Part shown: piece after piece, positions 34,819 through 43,046 of the stretch | How the letters are laid out: the number at the start of each line of letters is the position of its first letter | How positions within the stretch are numbered: the stretch's first letter is position 1 | Assembly: GCF_037652055.1 (NCBI RefSeq) | Contig: NZ_JBBKAH010000003.1 | Span: forward strand, 310,001 to 374,000 | Origin: Pelagibius sp037652055 | GTDB taxonomy: Bacteria > Pseudomonadota > Alphaproteobacteria > Kiloniellales > Kiloniellaceae | Direction of reading: 5' to 3' | DNA: 64,000 nt | The notes under the pieces: model-generated | The model's input: the letters and a program-made list of their open reading frames with translations, nothing else | What the model was told of the DNA's origin: nothing | Database searches by the model: none | Translations under genes and position numbers: made by a program

Positions 34819-35970
34819 CTAGCCCTTGATCCAACCCTGCAGACGCTTCGCCGCCTCGGCCATCGCCGCTTCGCGGCCGGCGAAGGAGAAGCGCACGAAA
34901 TGCCGCCCGCGGTCGGGATCGAAGTCGATGCCCGGGGTCGCCGCGACGCCGATCTCGGCGAGCATGCGCTTGCAGAATTCTTCGCTGTCGTTGGTCAGGG
35001 CGGAGACGTCGGCGTAGATGTAGAAGGCGCCGTCGGCGGGCGCCAGGCGGTCGAGCCCCGCTTTGGGCAGTTGCTCCAGCAGCAGCGCGCGGTTGCGCGC
35101 GTAGGCGGCGACGTAGCCGTCGAGCTGGTCGCCGCAGTCGAAGGCCGCCTCCCCCGCGATCTGCGACAGGCAGGGTGCCGAGATGAAGAAGTTCTGGCCC
35201 AGGCATTCGGCCGGGCGCAGCAGGTCTTGCGGCAGCACCATCCAGCCGAGCCGCCAGCCGGTCATCGAGAAGTACTTGGAGAAGGAGTTGATGACGATGG
35301 CGTCGTCGCTGAGCTCCAGCGCGCTGACGCCGGGCTGGGCGAAGCAGATGCCGTGGTAGATCTCGTCGGACACCAGGCGGATGCCGTGGTCGCGGCAGTA
35401 GTCGACCAGCGCCCGCATCTCATCGCGCCCGACCATGGTGCCCGCCGGGTTGGACGGCGAGGCGACGATGAGGCCGTCGGGCGGCTTGGGCAGACGGTCG
35501 AGCAGCGCCGGCGTCGGCTGGAAACGGTGCTCGGCCTCGGCCGGCAGCAGCACCGGCTCGACGCCGAGCGCGGTCAGGATATTGCGGTAGGCCGGATAGC
35601 CCGGCGCCGCCAGGGCGACCCGGTCGCCGGGGTCGAAGGCGCCCAGGAAGGCGACCAGGAAGCCCGCCGAGGAGCCGGTGGTGACCATGACGCGGGCGGG
35701 ATCCACCGCGGTGCCGTACCAGTCCTCATAGTGCCGCGCGATGCGCCGGCGCAAGGACGGCATGCCCATGGCATCGGTGTAGCCGATCAGGTGGCCGTCC
35801 AGGGCCTGCTTGGCCGCCGCCAGCACGCCGTCCGGCGCGGGGGTGCCGGGCTGGCCGACCTCCAGGTGCAGCACGTCGCCGCCGGCCGCCTCGCGCTCGT
35901 TGGCCGCGCGCATGACGTCCATCACGATGAAGGGCGGCACGCGGCCGCGGCCGGCGACCTTCAGCGCCAT
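34819..35970 (-). CDS. PLP-dependent class I/II aminotransferase
   Basis: 383 residues. Fold-type I landmarks are VLHLEVGQPGTPAPDGV near the N-terminus, TTGSSAGFLVAFLGAFDPGD, ASPSNPAGTMV, LVSDEIYHGI, and the PLP lysine in NSFSKYFSMTGWRLGW. The last part has the substrate-carboxylate Arg in RFSFAGRE. It resembles aspartate/alanine-type aminotransferases of group I-gamma; the exact amino donor is not clear. It lies 54 bases upstream of the gamma-glutamyltransferase-like gene on the same strand order, but that gene precedes it in transcription. Confidence 0.9.
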   Translation of the reverse strand: MALKVAGRGRVPPFIVMDVMRAANEREAAGGDVLHLEVGQPGTPAPDGVLAAAKQALDGHLIGYTDAMGMPSLRRRIARHYEDWYGTAVDPARVMVTTGSSAGFLVAFLGAFDPGDRVALAAPGYPAYRNILTALGVEPVLLPAEAEHRFQPTPALLDRLPKPPDGLIVASPSNPAGTMVGRDEMRALVDYCRDHGIRLVSDEIYHGICFAQPGVSALELSDDAIVINSFSKYFSMTGWRLGWMVLPQDLLRPAECLGQNFFISAPCLSQIAGEAAFDCGDQLDGYVAAYARNRALLLEQLPKAGLDRLAPADGAFYIYADVSALTNDSEEFCKRMLAEIGVAATPGIDFDPDRGRHFVRFSFAGREAAMAEAAKRLQGWIKG

Positions 35971-36024
35971 GGCGGAATCGCTTCCGTCATTGGCGCTTCC
36001 GTCGTCACTGGGCCCGACCCGCCG

Positions 36025-37722
36025 CTACTGCGCGACGACGGCGAGGCCGTGGCCGCGCTTGTCAGTCTCGACCAGGCAGCCGCCGGGCGCGACGCGCAAT
36101 CCCTCCGGACAGAACAGCGCGTTGGCCCGGCCGACGCCGGACTCCGCGCGCAGATCGTGGCCGCGCTCGCGCAGGCCCGCCAGCACCGCCGGGTCGAGAG
36201 TCGGCTCGTGGTAGGTAACGTCCGGCGAACCGACGTTCACCACCCGTGGCGCCGCCACCGCCGCCTGCAGGTCGCCGCCGCCTTCCACACTGTCCAGCAT
36301 GACGCGCGTCAGCGCCGCCGGGGCGGCCAGGCCGCCGCTGGCGGTGCCGGCGAAATACACCGTGCCGTTGAAGGGATTGCCGATGATCGCGGTGCTCAGG
36401 TTGTCCGCGCCGGGCACCGCCACCTTGGGCAGGATGACGCCGGTGCCGGGCACCGTGCGGCCGTCGCCGAACAGGCCGCTCATGGTGAAGCTGCAGGTGA
36501 CCACCGAGCCCCACGCGTCGGCCACCACGAAGCCGGCGGTGAAGGGGTTGGAAACCGCGGGCACCGCCGCCGCCCCGGCTGCGGTCGGGGTGTGCTGGCG
36601 CGCGCTGTAGCCGGCCATCAGCCGCTCCAGCGCCGCCTCGGACACCAGCTCGCCGCCGCTGCCGGCATTGCCGCCGTCAGCATTGCCGCCGTCAGCATTG
36701 CCCCTGCCGCCCAGCCAGCCGCCGCGTGCCGCAAAGGCGCGCTGGCCGGCCTCCGCCAGCAGGTGGGCGCGCTCCGCCGGCCCGGCGCCGGAGTAGTTCT
36801 CGACCTCCGTCAGCATGCCCCACATCTGCGCGGTCAGCAGCCCGCCGCTGCCCGGCAGCGGCGGGAAGTAGGCGACGTTGTCGCCGTAGGGAACGGCCAG
36901 CGGCGCGGTGACGGTGGGCACCGTCTCGCGCAGGTCCTGGACGGTCAGCGGCAGGCCGATCCCGTTGGCCGCCTCGACGAAGCGGTTGGCAAAGGCGCCG
37001 GTATAGAGATAGCCGGCGCCCTGGCGGCGCAGCCCGGAGATCAGGCCCGACAGCTCCGCGCGGACGATCTCGTCGCCCTCGCTGGCCAGCGTCCCGGCCC
37101 GGTTCGAGAAAGCGGCCTTGAGGTCCGGACTGGCCGAGACGAAGGTGGCCGCCGCGTCGAGGTCGGTCACAAAGGCACGGCTGGCGCCGGTGCCGACGCG
37201 GGCGAGACGCTCGGCGTCGCTGAGCAGCAGCTCCCAGCGCTGGGCGCCATGGCGGGCGTGGAGCACCGCCATGGCGCGCGGCCCGGCCAGCTGCGGACGG
37301 CCCGGCGCGGCCGGATCCGGCAGGAACAGGTAGGCCTCGTCGAAGGGATCGCCCTCCTGGAAGCCGAGGCCGCTGTTGTGGGCCAGGCAGGCGCCGCCCC
37401 CGGCGATGCCGACGCGTGACGGCAGGGTCACGGTCATGGTGAAGTACATGGCCACCGCCGCATCGGCGGCGGTGCCGCCGTTGCCGAGGACGTCGCGCCC
37501 GATGGTCACCGCGCGCGGCTCGTCGCCGGCGACCAGGCCGGCGAATCCCTCGACCGGGGCCAGCACGCCGGGTTCGCGCACGCCGTCGCAGGCGGCCAGG
37601 GCCGTCACACTTATGCCCAGGAGAGCTGCTACCTTTAGGCCTTGCGGGGATACCTTACGTTGAAAAAACCGTAAGAGATGGCTAGGTATGGTGATGAAAG
37701 GCGAGAAAAAACCCTTGCGCAA
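36025..37722 (-). CDS. Gamma-glutamyltransferase-like lipoprotein
   Basis: About 565 residues from TTG 37722, chosen because AAAGGA lies 8 bases upstream; ATG 37731 lacks good spacing. A lipobox (VTALAAC, Cys about 45) predicts a lipoprotein with a long basic N-region. The Ntn-hydrolase signature is diverged. GNGGTAADAAVAMYF is present, but the normally TTH-beginning small-subunit start is NPFTAGFVVAD, keeping a candidate nucleophile Thr but not the His. GTVPGTGVILP and GTASGGLAAPAALTRVM are family-like. An odd NADGG-NADGG insertion lies in the middle. Its 5' end overlaps the divergent M48 gene. Confidence 0.75.
   Translation of the reverse strand: MRKGFFSPFITIPSHLLRFFQRKVSPQGLKVAALLGISVTALAACDGVREPGVLAPVEGFAGLVAGDEPRAVTIGRDVLGNGGTAADAAVAMYFTMTVTLPSRVGIAGGGACLAHNSGLGFQEGDPFDEAYLFLPDPAAPGRPQLAGPRAMAVLHARHGAQRWELLLSDAERLARVGTGASRAFVTDLDAAATFVSASPDLKAAFSNRAGTLASEGDEIVRAELSGLISGLRRQGAGYLYTGAFANRFVEAANGIGLPLTVQDLRETVPTVTAPLAVPYGDNVAYFPPLPGSGGLLTAQMWGMLTEVENYSGAGPAERAHLLAEAGQRAFAARGGWLGGRGNADGGNADGGNAGSGGELVSEAALERLMAGYSARQHTPTAAGAAAVPAVSNPFTAGFVVADAWGSVVTCSFTMSGLFGDGRTVPGTGVILPKVAVPGADNLSTAIIGNPFNGTVYFAGTASGGLAAPAALTRVMLDSVEGGGDLQAAVAAPRVVNVGSPDVTYHEPTLDPAVLAGLRERGHDLRAESGVGRANALFCPEGLRVAPGGCLVETDKRGHGLAVVAQ
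36666..36700 (-). repeat. Short tandem repeat in the GGT-like gene
   Basis: A 15-bp unit, CATTGCCGCCGTCAG on the plus strand, is repeated twice exactly and then partly. It encodes NADGG repeats in a likely surface loop before the small subunit. It may vary by slippage in multiples of five residues. Confidence 0.75.
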
Positions 37723-39070
37723 ACCGCCCATTCCTTTGTTCTGCGTGTTATTGCTCTTGTTCGGCCCTCTGCTGCCGCAGCGGGCGGCCGCCGAACAGAT
37801 GCAGCTGATTCGCGATGCGGAGATCGAAAATACCATCCGCATCTATGCCACGCCACTGTTCCAAGCCGCCGGGCTGAGCCCCCAGGGCATCACGCTCTAC
37901 CTTGTAAAGGACCGCGCACTCAACGCTTTTGTTGCCGGCGGCCTCAATATGTTCATCAACACCGGCCTGTTAATCGAGACCAAGGAGCCGGGCGAGGTGA
38001 TCGGCGTGATCGCCCACGAAACCGGCCATATCTCCGGCGGCCATCTGGCGCGCAGCGGCGCCGCATTGGATCAGACCTACGCGACCCTGATCGCCACCTA
38101 CCTGCTGGGCCTGGGCGCCGCGCTGGCAACGGGGGAAGCCGGCGTCGGCGCGGCGGTTCTGAGCGGCGGCCAGGACATCGCCCTGCGCGGGCTGCTGCAG
38201 TACACCCGCACCCAGGAAACCTCGGCCGATCAGGCGGCGGTCAACCTGCTGCGCGCCACCGAGCAGTCGCCCCAGGGCCTGATGAACTTCATGGAATCGC
38301 TGAGCGGCCAGGAAGTGCTGCTGACCAACAACCAGGACCCTTATCTGCGCACTCACCCGCTGACCCAGGACCGCATCGACTTCCTGCGTCAGGCGATGCG
38401 CGAGTCGCCCTACGCCAACAAGCCGCCGGACCCCGAACTGGTCGTCCTGCACAATCGCATGCGGGCCAAGCTGATCGGCTTCCTGGAGCCGCTGAACCAG
38501 GTGCTGCGCCAGTATCCGCTGAGCGACACCAACCTGCCGGCGCGCTACGCCCGGGCCATCGCCTACTACCGGGTCCCCGACATCGACAAGGCGCTGGCCG
38601 AGATCGACGCCCTGCTGGCCGAGCAGCCCGACGATCCCTATTTCCGTGAACTGAAGGGCCAGATGCTGCTGGAGCACGGCCGGGTCGCCGAAGCGGTGCC
38701 GGAGTACCAGTCGGCGGTGCTGTCGCTGCCGGATTCGTCGCAGATTCGCCTGGCCCTGGCCAGGGCCCAGATCGCCCTGGACAGCCGCGAGATGGACCGG
38801 GCGGCGCTGGAGAACCTGACCGTCACCCTGGCCCGAGAGCCCAGCAACGCCGGCGCCTGGCGGCTTTCCGCCATCGCCTACGGCCGCCTCGGGGACCAGG
38901 CGATGACCGCCCTCTCCCTTGCCGAGAGCGCCCTGGCGCGCGGCAAGTACGTCGAGGCGCGCGACCGGGCCGACCACGCCGCCGGCCTGCTGCCCGAGAA
39001 CACCGCCTCCTGGCTGCGCGCCCAGGACCTCAAGAATGAGGCGGAGCGCCGGCTGAAAAAGCAGAACTGA
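37688..39070 (+). CDS. M48-family metalloprotease, BepA-like with TPR
   Basis: 460 residues from ATG 37688 (ATG 37694, with AGG 7 bases upstream, is equally likely). A signal peptide (PIPLFCVLLLLFGPLLPQ then RAAAEQ) is present. The zinc site is VIAHETGHISGGH (HExxH). The third ligand lies in the QETSADQAAVNLL segment. The C-terminal third has TPR-like helices. This is the layout of periplasmic BepA/YfgC proteases that handle outer-membrane protein and LPS-transport assembly. The first bases overlap the 5' end of the divergent GGT-like gene. A DsbA-like gene follows. Confidence 0.9.
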   Translation: MVMKGEKKPLRKPPIPLFCVLLLLFGPLLPQRAAAEQMQLIRDAEIENTIRIYATPLFQAAGLSPQGITLYLVKDRALNAFVAGGLNMFINTGLLIETKEPGEVIGVIAHETGHISGGHLARSGAALDQTYATLIATYLLGLGAALATGEAGVGAAVLSGGQDIALRGLLQYTRTQETSADQAAVNLLRATEQSPQGLMNFMESLSGQEVLLTNNQDPYLRTHPLTQDRIDFLRQAMRESPYANKPPDPELVVLHNRMRAKLIGFLEPLNQVLRQYPLSDTNLPARYARAIAYYRVPDIDKALAEIDALLAEQPDDPYFRELKGQMLLEHGRVAEAVPEYQSAVLSLPDSSQIRLALARAQIALDSREMDRAALENLTVTLAREPSNAGAWRLSAIAYGRLGDQAMTALSLAESALARGKYVEARDRADHAAGLLPENTASWLRAQDLKNEAERRLKKQN

Positions 39071-39220
39071 CGGCGTCCATCGGATTTTGCGGCCCCTCGC
39101 TTGACCATCCTGTGATTTGCGCAACGCCGTCGCTTTCCGCTATCACTGAACCTCGGCAAGGGGATCAACGCCCAGCGAGCGCGTGCAGCCCCCCGAAACC
39201 CCAAGCTGGCTAACTTCAAT

Positions 39221-40006
39221 ATGCTGAAAACAAACGCCTTTCTCCGCTCCCGGAAGATCCCGCTGCTGGCCATGGCGCTGGCGCTCGGCTTGGCAGCCCT
39301 GCCGCAGGCCCCGCGGGCCCAGGAGGCCGCAAGTCCCCTGGCCGGCATGGAAAAGGAGGCCGTGGAGCAGTTGGTCCGCGAGTACCTGCTGGCCCACCCG
39401 GAGGTCGTGGTCGAGGCCCTGCAGCGCTACGAGCAGCAGCAGCAGGCCCTGGAGGCCGAGCGCCTGAAGGAAGCCCTCGACGCGGCGGGTCCGGCATTGG
39501 TCGCCGACCCCGCCGACCCGGTGTTGGGCAACCCCGACGGCGACGTCACCCTGGTCGAGTTCTTCGACTACCGCTGCCCCTACTGCAAGCGCATGACCGA
39601 CACCCTGGCCGCACTCATCAAGGAAGATTCCAACCTGCGCGTGGTGATGAAGGAATTTCCGATCCTCAGCCGCGAGTCGGTGCAGGCGGCGCGCGCCGCC
39701 CTGGCTGCTGAGCGCCAGGGCAAATACGAGGCTTTCCATTTCGCGCTGATGGAAAACGGCGGCAGTTTCACCGACGACGAAATCCTGGCGGTCGCCGAAT
39801 CGGTCGGCCTCGATGCCGAGGCGCTGCAGAAGGACATGCAGGATCCATCGATTACGGCGGCGCTGCAGCGCACCAACGCGCTGGCCGAGAGCATCGGCAT
39901 CACCGGCACGCCGGCTTTCGTCATCGGCGACACCATGATCCCCGGCGCCACCAGCCTGGAGGCGCTGCGCGCCCAGATCGCCGAGATCCGTGCCAAGGCG
40001 AGCTGA
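39221..40006 (+). CDS. DsbA-family thiol:disulfide oxidoreductase
   Basis: 261 residues. A signal peptide (KIPLLAMALALGLAALPQAPRAQEA) is followed by a helical segment with Gln/Glu-rich coiled coil (RYEQQQQALEAERLKEA). The thioredoxin fold then has C-P-Y-C in FFDYRCPYCKRM, and the cis-Pro loop in ITGTPAFVIGDTMIPG. This is the DsbA/DsbC-related group of Com1-like proteins common in alphaproteobacteria. It acts in the periplasm on disulfides. It leads into the conserved aroQ, accB, accC, aat run. Confidence 0.92.
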   Translation: MLKTNAFLRSRKIPLLAMALALGLAALPQAPRAQEAASPLAGMEKEAVEQLVREYLLAHPEVVVEALQRYEQQQQALEAERLKEALDAAGPALVADPADPVLGNPDGDVTLVEFFDYRCPYCKRMTDTLAALIKEDSNLRVVMKEFPILSRESVQAARAALAAERQGKYEAFHFALMENGGSFTDDEILAVAESVGLDAEALQKDMQDPSITAALQRTNALAESIGITGTPAFVIGDTMIPGATSLEALRAQIAEIRAKAS

Positions 40007-40105
40007 GTCCGTGCCGTTGTCCGCCCCGACGCAGGCAATGGCGCGTTGCGCCCGCCGGTCCGCCTATGCTAACGCTTGTCGGTCTGGATCAACGGGGACG
40101 CGCAA

Positions 40106-40564
40106 GTGGCCAAGGCGCCGAAAGTTCTCATCCTCAACGGCCCCAATCTGAACATGCTCGGCAGCCGCCAGCCCGAAGTCTACGGGCGGGAAACCCTCAG
40201 CGACATCGAGGAAAGCTGCCGCCGCCATGGGAAGAGCAAGGGGCTCGCCGTGACCTTCCGCCAGTCGAACAGCGAAGGAGAGCTGGTCGGCTGGATTCAG
40301 GACGCGCGCGACAGTCACAACGCGATCGTCATCAATCCGGCCGCTTACACGCACACCTCGGTGGCGATCATGGACGCCCTCCTCGCCGCCGAACTGCCGT
40401 TGATCGAGGTGCACCTTTCCAACATCCATCGGCGCGAAGCTTTCCGGCATCATTCCTATGTGTCGAAGGTAGCAGACGCCGTCATCTGCGGTCTGGGGTC
40501 CCAGGGATACCTGATGGCTCTCGACGCGATGGCGCAGCGCCTGAACGCTGAGCAAGAGACGTGA
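40106..40564 (+). CDS. aroQ: 3-dehydroquinate dehydratase, type II
   Basis: 152 residues from GTG 40106 (VAKAPKVLILNGPNLN), the usual length. A TTG further upstream is not needed. The catalytic loop is NGPNLNMLGSRQPEVYG, with the Arg/Tyr pair. FRQSNSEGELVGWIQDA and INPAAYTHTSVAIMDAL are diagnostic. HLSNIHRREAFRHHS carries the catalytic His. It dehydrates 3-dehydroquinate in the shikimate pathway. Its TGA overlaps the accB ATG (TGATG). Confidence 0.96.
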   Translation: MAKAPKVLILNGPNLNMLGSRQPEVYGRETLSDIEESCRRHGKSKGLAVTFRQSNSEGELVGWIQDARDSHNAIVINPAAYTHTSVAIMDALLAAELPLIEVHLSNIHRREAFRHHSYVSKVADAVICGLGSQGYLMALDAMAQRLNAEQET

Positions 40565-41010
40565 TGGCAAAGTTCGAAGTCAATGAAGAGTTGGTCCGCA
40601 AGCTGGCGGACCTGCTGCAGGAAACCGGACTCAACGAGATTGAGTACGAGGTCAACAACCACCGCATCCGCGTCGCCAAGAACGCCGGCGTGACCACCGT
40701 CGCCGCGCCCGTGGCTTCAGCGGCACCTGCGGCGCCGGGGTCGGCCGCGCCCGCCGGCGGGCCCGAGGCGATTCCCGCCGGCGCCATCACGGCGCCGATG
40801 GTGGGCACCGTCTACGTCGCCGGCGAGCCCGGCGCGCCGCCCTTTGTGAAGGTTGGCGACGAGATCCGCGAAGGCCAGACCCTGCTGATCATCGAGGCCA
40901 TGAAGGTGATGAATCCGCTGGTCTCGCCGCGCGCCGGCACCGTGAAGCAGATCATGATCAGCGACGGCCAGCCGGTGGAGTACGGTGAGCCTCTGCTGGT
41001 CATCGAGTAG
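40564..41010 (+). CDS. accB: Acetyl-CoA carboxylase biotin carboxyl carrier protein
   Basis: 148 residues from ATG 40564, overlapping the aroQ stop. An N-terminal helical part is followed by an Ala/Pro-rich flexible linker (about 55-80). The biotinyl domain carries the target lysine in EAMKVMN, with the protruding-thumb region preceding. It carries carboxybiotin between AccC and the carboxyltransferase for fatty-acid synthesis. accC follows after 15 bases. Confidence 0.96.
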   Translation: MAKFEVNEELVRKLADLLQETGLNEIEYEVNNHRIRVAKNAGVTTVAAPVASAAPAAPGSAAPAGGPEAIPAGAITAPMVGTVYVAGEPGAPPFVKVGDEIREGQTLLIIEAMKVMNPLVSPRAGTVKQIMISDGQPVEYGEPLLVIE

Positions 41011-41025
41011 GCCCGCCTGAGCGCG

Positions 41026-42369
41026 ATGTTCGACAAGATCCTCATCGCCAATCGCGGCGAAATCGCTCTGCGGATCCACCGGGCCTGCCGTGAGATGGGC
41101 ATCCAGACGGTGGCCGTGCACTCGACCGCCGATGCGGACGCCATGCACGTGCGGCTGGCCGACGAGTCGGTCTGCATCGGCCCGGCGCCCAGCAAGGACA
41201 GCTATCTCAACGTCCCGGCGATCCTGTCCGCCGCCACCATCACCGGTGCCGACGCCATCCATCCCGGGGTGGGTTTCCTGTCGGAAAATGCCGACTTCGC
41301 CGCCATGGTCGAAGAGCACGGCATGGTCTTCATCGGCCCCTCGCCCAAGCACATCGCCATGATGGGCGACAAGGTGGTCGCCAAGAAGACCGCGCAGGAA
41401 CTCGGCATTCCCGTCGTCCCCGGCTCGCCCGGGGCGGTGATCTCCGCCGAGGACGCGCGGCGGATCGCCGACGACATCGGCTATCCCGTGTTGATCAAGG
41501 CCTCCGCCGGCGGCGGCGGGCGCGGCATGAAGGTGGCGCAGAACGCCGGCGAGGTGGAGACCGCCTATCGCCTCGCCCGCCAGGAAGCCAAGGCCGCCTT
41601 CGGCAACGACGAAGTCTACATGGAGAAGTATCTCGGCAAGCCGCGCCACATCGAGGTCCAGCTGCTGGCCGACGGCCAGGGCGGCTCGATCCATCTGGGT
41701 GAGCGCGACTGCTCGCTGCAGCGCCGCCACCAGAAGGTCCTTGAGGAAGCGCTCTCGCCGGCGCTGAACGCCGCCGAGCGCGAAGCGATCGGCACGCGCG
41801 TCGCCGAAGCGATGCGTGATCTCGGCTACCGCAGCGCCGGCACCATCGAGTTCCTCTATGAAGACGGCGAGTTCTACTTCATCGAGATGAACACCCGCCT
41901 GCAGGTGGAGCACCCGATCTCCGAGGCGATCACCGGCGTCGACCTGGTGCGCGAGCAGATCCGCGTCGCCGCCGGCCTGCCGCTGGACCTCAAGCAGAAA
42001 GACATCACCTTCTCCGGCCACGCCATCGAGTGCCGCATCAACGCTGAGAATTCACAGACCTTCATGCCCTCGCCGGGCCTGGTGACCGACTACCACGCCC
42101 CCGGCGGCCTCGGCGTGCGCGTCGACTCCGGGCTCTACGCCGGCTACCGCATCCCCTCGACCTACGACAGCCTGATCGCCAAGCTGATCGTCCACGGCCA
42201 GACCCGCAACGAGTGCCTGATGCGCCTGCGCCGCGCCCTGGAGGAGTTCGTCATCGTGGGCGTCGACACCTCGATCCCGCTGCACCAGCGGCTGATCGTG
42301 GCGCAGGACTTCATCAACGGCGACTACGATATCCACTGGCTGGAAAAGTTTGTCGCCGGCGCCGCCTAG
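41026..42369 (+). CDS. accC: Acetyl-CoA carboxylase, biotin carboxylase subunit
   Basis: 447 residues, the standard length. It opens MFDKILIANRGEIALRIHRACREMG. The ATP-grasp glycine loop is KASAGGGGRGMKVA. The metal and bicarbonate site shows EFLYEDGEFYFIEMNTRLQVEHPISEAITGVDLV. The C-terminal lid includes HAIECRINAENSQTFMPSPG. It carboxylates biotin on AccB. The genes accB, accC and aat form a tight run. Confidence 0.97.
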   Translation: MFDKILIANRGEIALRIHRACREMGIQTVAVHSTADADAMHVRLADESVCIGPAPSKDSYLNVPAILSAATITGADAIHPGVGFLSENADFAAMVEEHGMVFIGPSPKHIAMMGDKVVAKKTAQELGIPVVPGSPGAVISAEDARRIADDIGYPVLIKASAGGGGRGMKVAQNAGEVETAYRLARQEAKAAFGNDEVYMEKYLGKPRHIEVQLLADGQGGSIHLGERDCSLQRRHQKVLEEALSPALNAAEREAIGTRVAEAMRDLGYRSAGTIEFLYEDGEFYFIEMNTRLQVEHPISEAITGVDLVREQIRVAAGLPLDLKQKDITFSGHAIECRINAENSQTFMPSPGLVTDYHAPGGLGVRVDSGLYAGYRIPSTYDSLIAKLIVHGQTRNECLMRLRRALEEFVIVGVDTSIPLHQRLIVAQDFINGDYDIHWLEKFVAGAA

Positions 42370-42388
42370 AATTATATGATTCGGCGTC

Positions 42389-43039
42389 ATGCAGCTGACG
42401 CCCGACCTTCTGCTCCGCGCCTATGCCATCGGGATCTTCCCGATGGCCGAGAGCCGTGTCGACCCGGAGTTGCATTGGATCGACCCGGACATGCGCGGCA
42501 TCCTGCCGCTCGACGGCCTCCACCTGCCGCGCAAGCTACGCGCCAGGATACGACGCGGCGTCTTCGACGTGCGCTGCAATACCGCCTTCCACGACGTCAT
42601 CCTGGGCTGCGCCGAGCCGGCGGCGAACCGCCCGGATACCTGGATCAACCCGGTGATCGAGCAGCTCTACAACGAGCTTTATGAGATGGGTTTCGCCCAC
42701 TCGGTGGAGTGCTGGCGCGACGGCGAGCTTGTTGGCGGCCTCTACGGCGTCTCGCTGGGCGCCGCCTTCTTCGGCGAGTCGATGTTCAGCCGCGCGACCG
42801 ACGCCAGCAAGGTGGCCCTCGCCCATCTGGTGCTGCGCCTGCGCAAGGGTGGATTCCTGTTGCTCGACACGCAGTTCACCACGCCGCACCTGAGCCGCTT
42901 CGGGGTCTACGAAATCCCCCGCGAGGACTACCGCCGGCTGCTCACCAAGGCGGTCTCCGGCCAGGCCGAATTCTATTCCGGAGCGGTCTCGGAGGACGAG
43001 CTGGAGGCCTTCTTGCAGTCGACCACCCAGACGTCATAG
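42389..43039 (+). CDS. aat: Leucyl/phenylalanyl-tRNA-protein transferase
   Basis: 216 residues. LTPDLLLRAYAIGIFPMAES at the N-terminus, RGVFDVRCNTAFHDVILGCA and GLYGVSLGAAFFGESMFSRATDASKVAL are diagnostic. It adds Leu or Phe to N-terminal Lys/Arg for the N-degron pathway. The last 34 codons lie in a 110-bp segment repeated downstream at 44486-44595, where a second, headless copy of the aat 3' end is found. The repeat marks the left edge of an inserted segment. Confidence 0.95.
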   Translation: MQLTPDLLLRAYAIGIFPMAESRVDPELHWIDPDMRGILPLDGLHLPRKLRARIRRGVFDVRCNTAFHDVILGCAEPAANRPDTWINPVIEQLYNELYEMGFAHSVECWRDGELVGGLYGVSLGAAFFGESMFSRATDASKVALAHLVLRLRKGGFLLLDTQFTTPHLSRFGVYEIPREDYRRLLTKAVSGQAEFYSGAVSEDELEAFLQSTTQTS

Positions 43040-43046
43040 ACCGGAT
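42937..43046. repeat. Left 110-bp direct repeat flanking the insertion
   Basis: It starts in the aat gene at GCTGCTCACCAAGG and ends at GACCGGAT just after the aat stop. The right copy is at 44486-44595. The two differ only at 42946, 42948, 42970 and 43003. Three of the four differences are silent in the aat frame and one is Lys to Arg. Confidence 0.95.
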
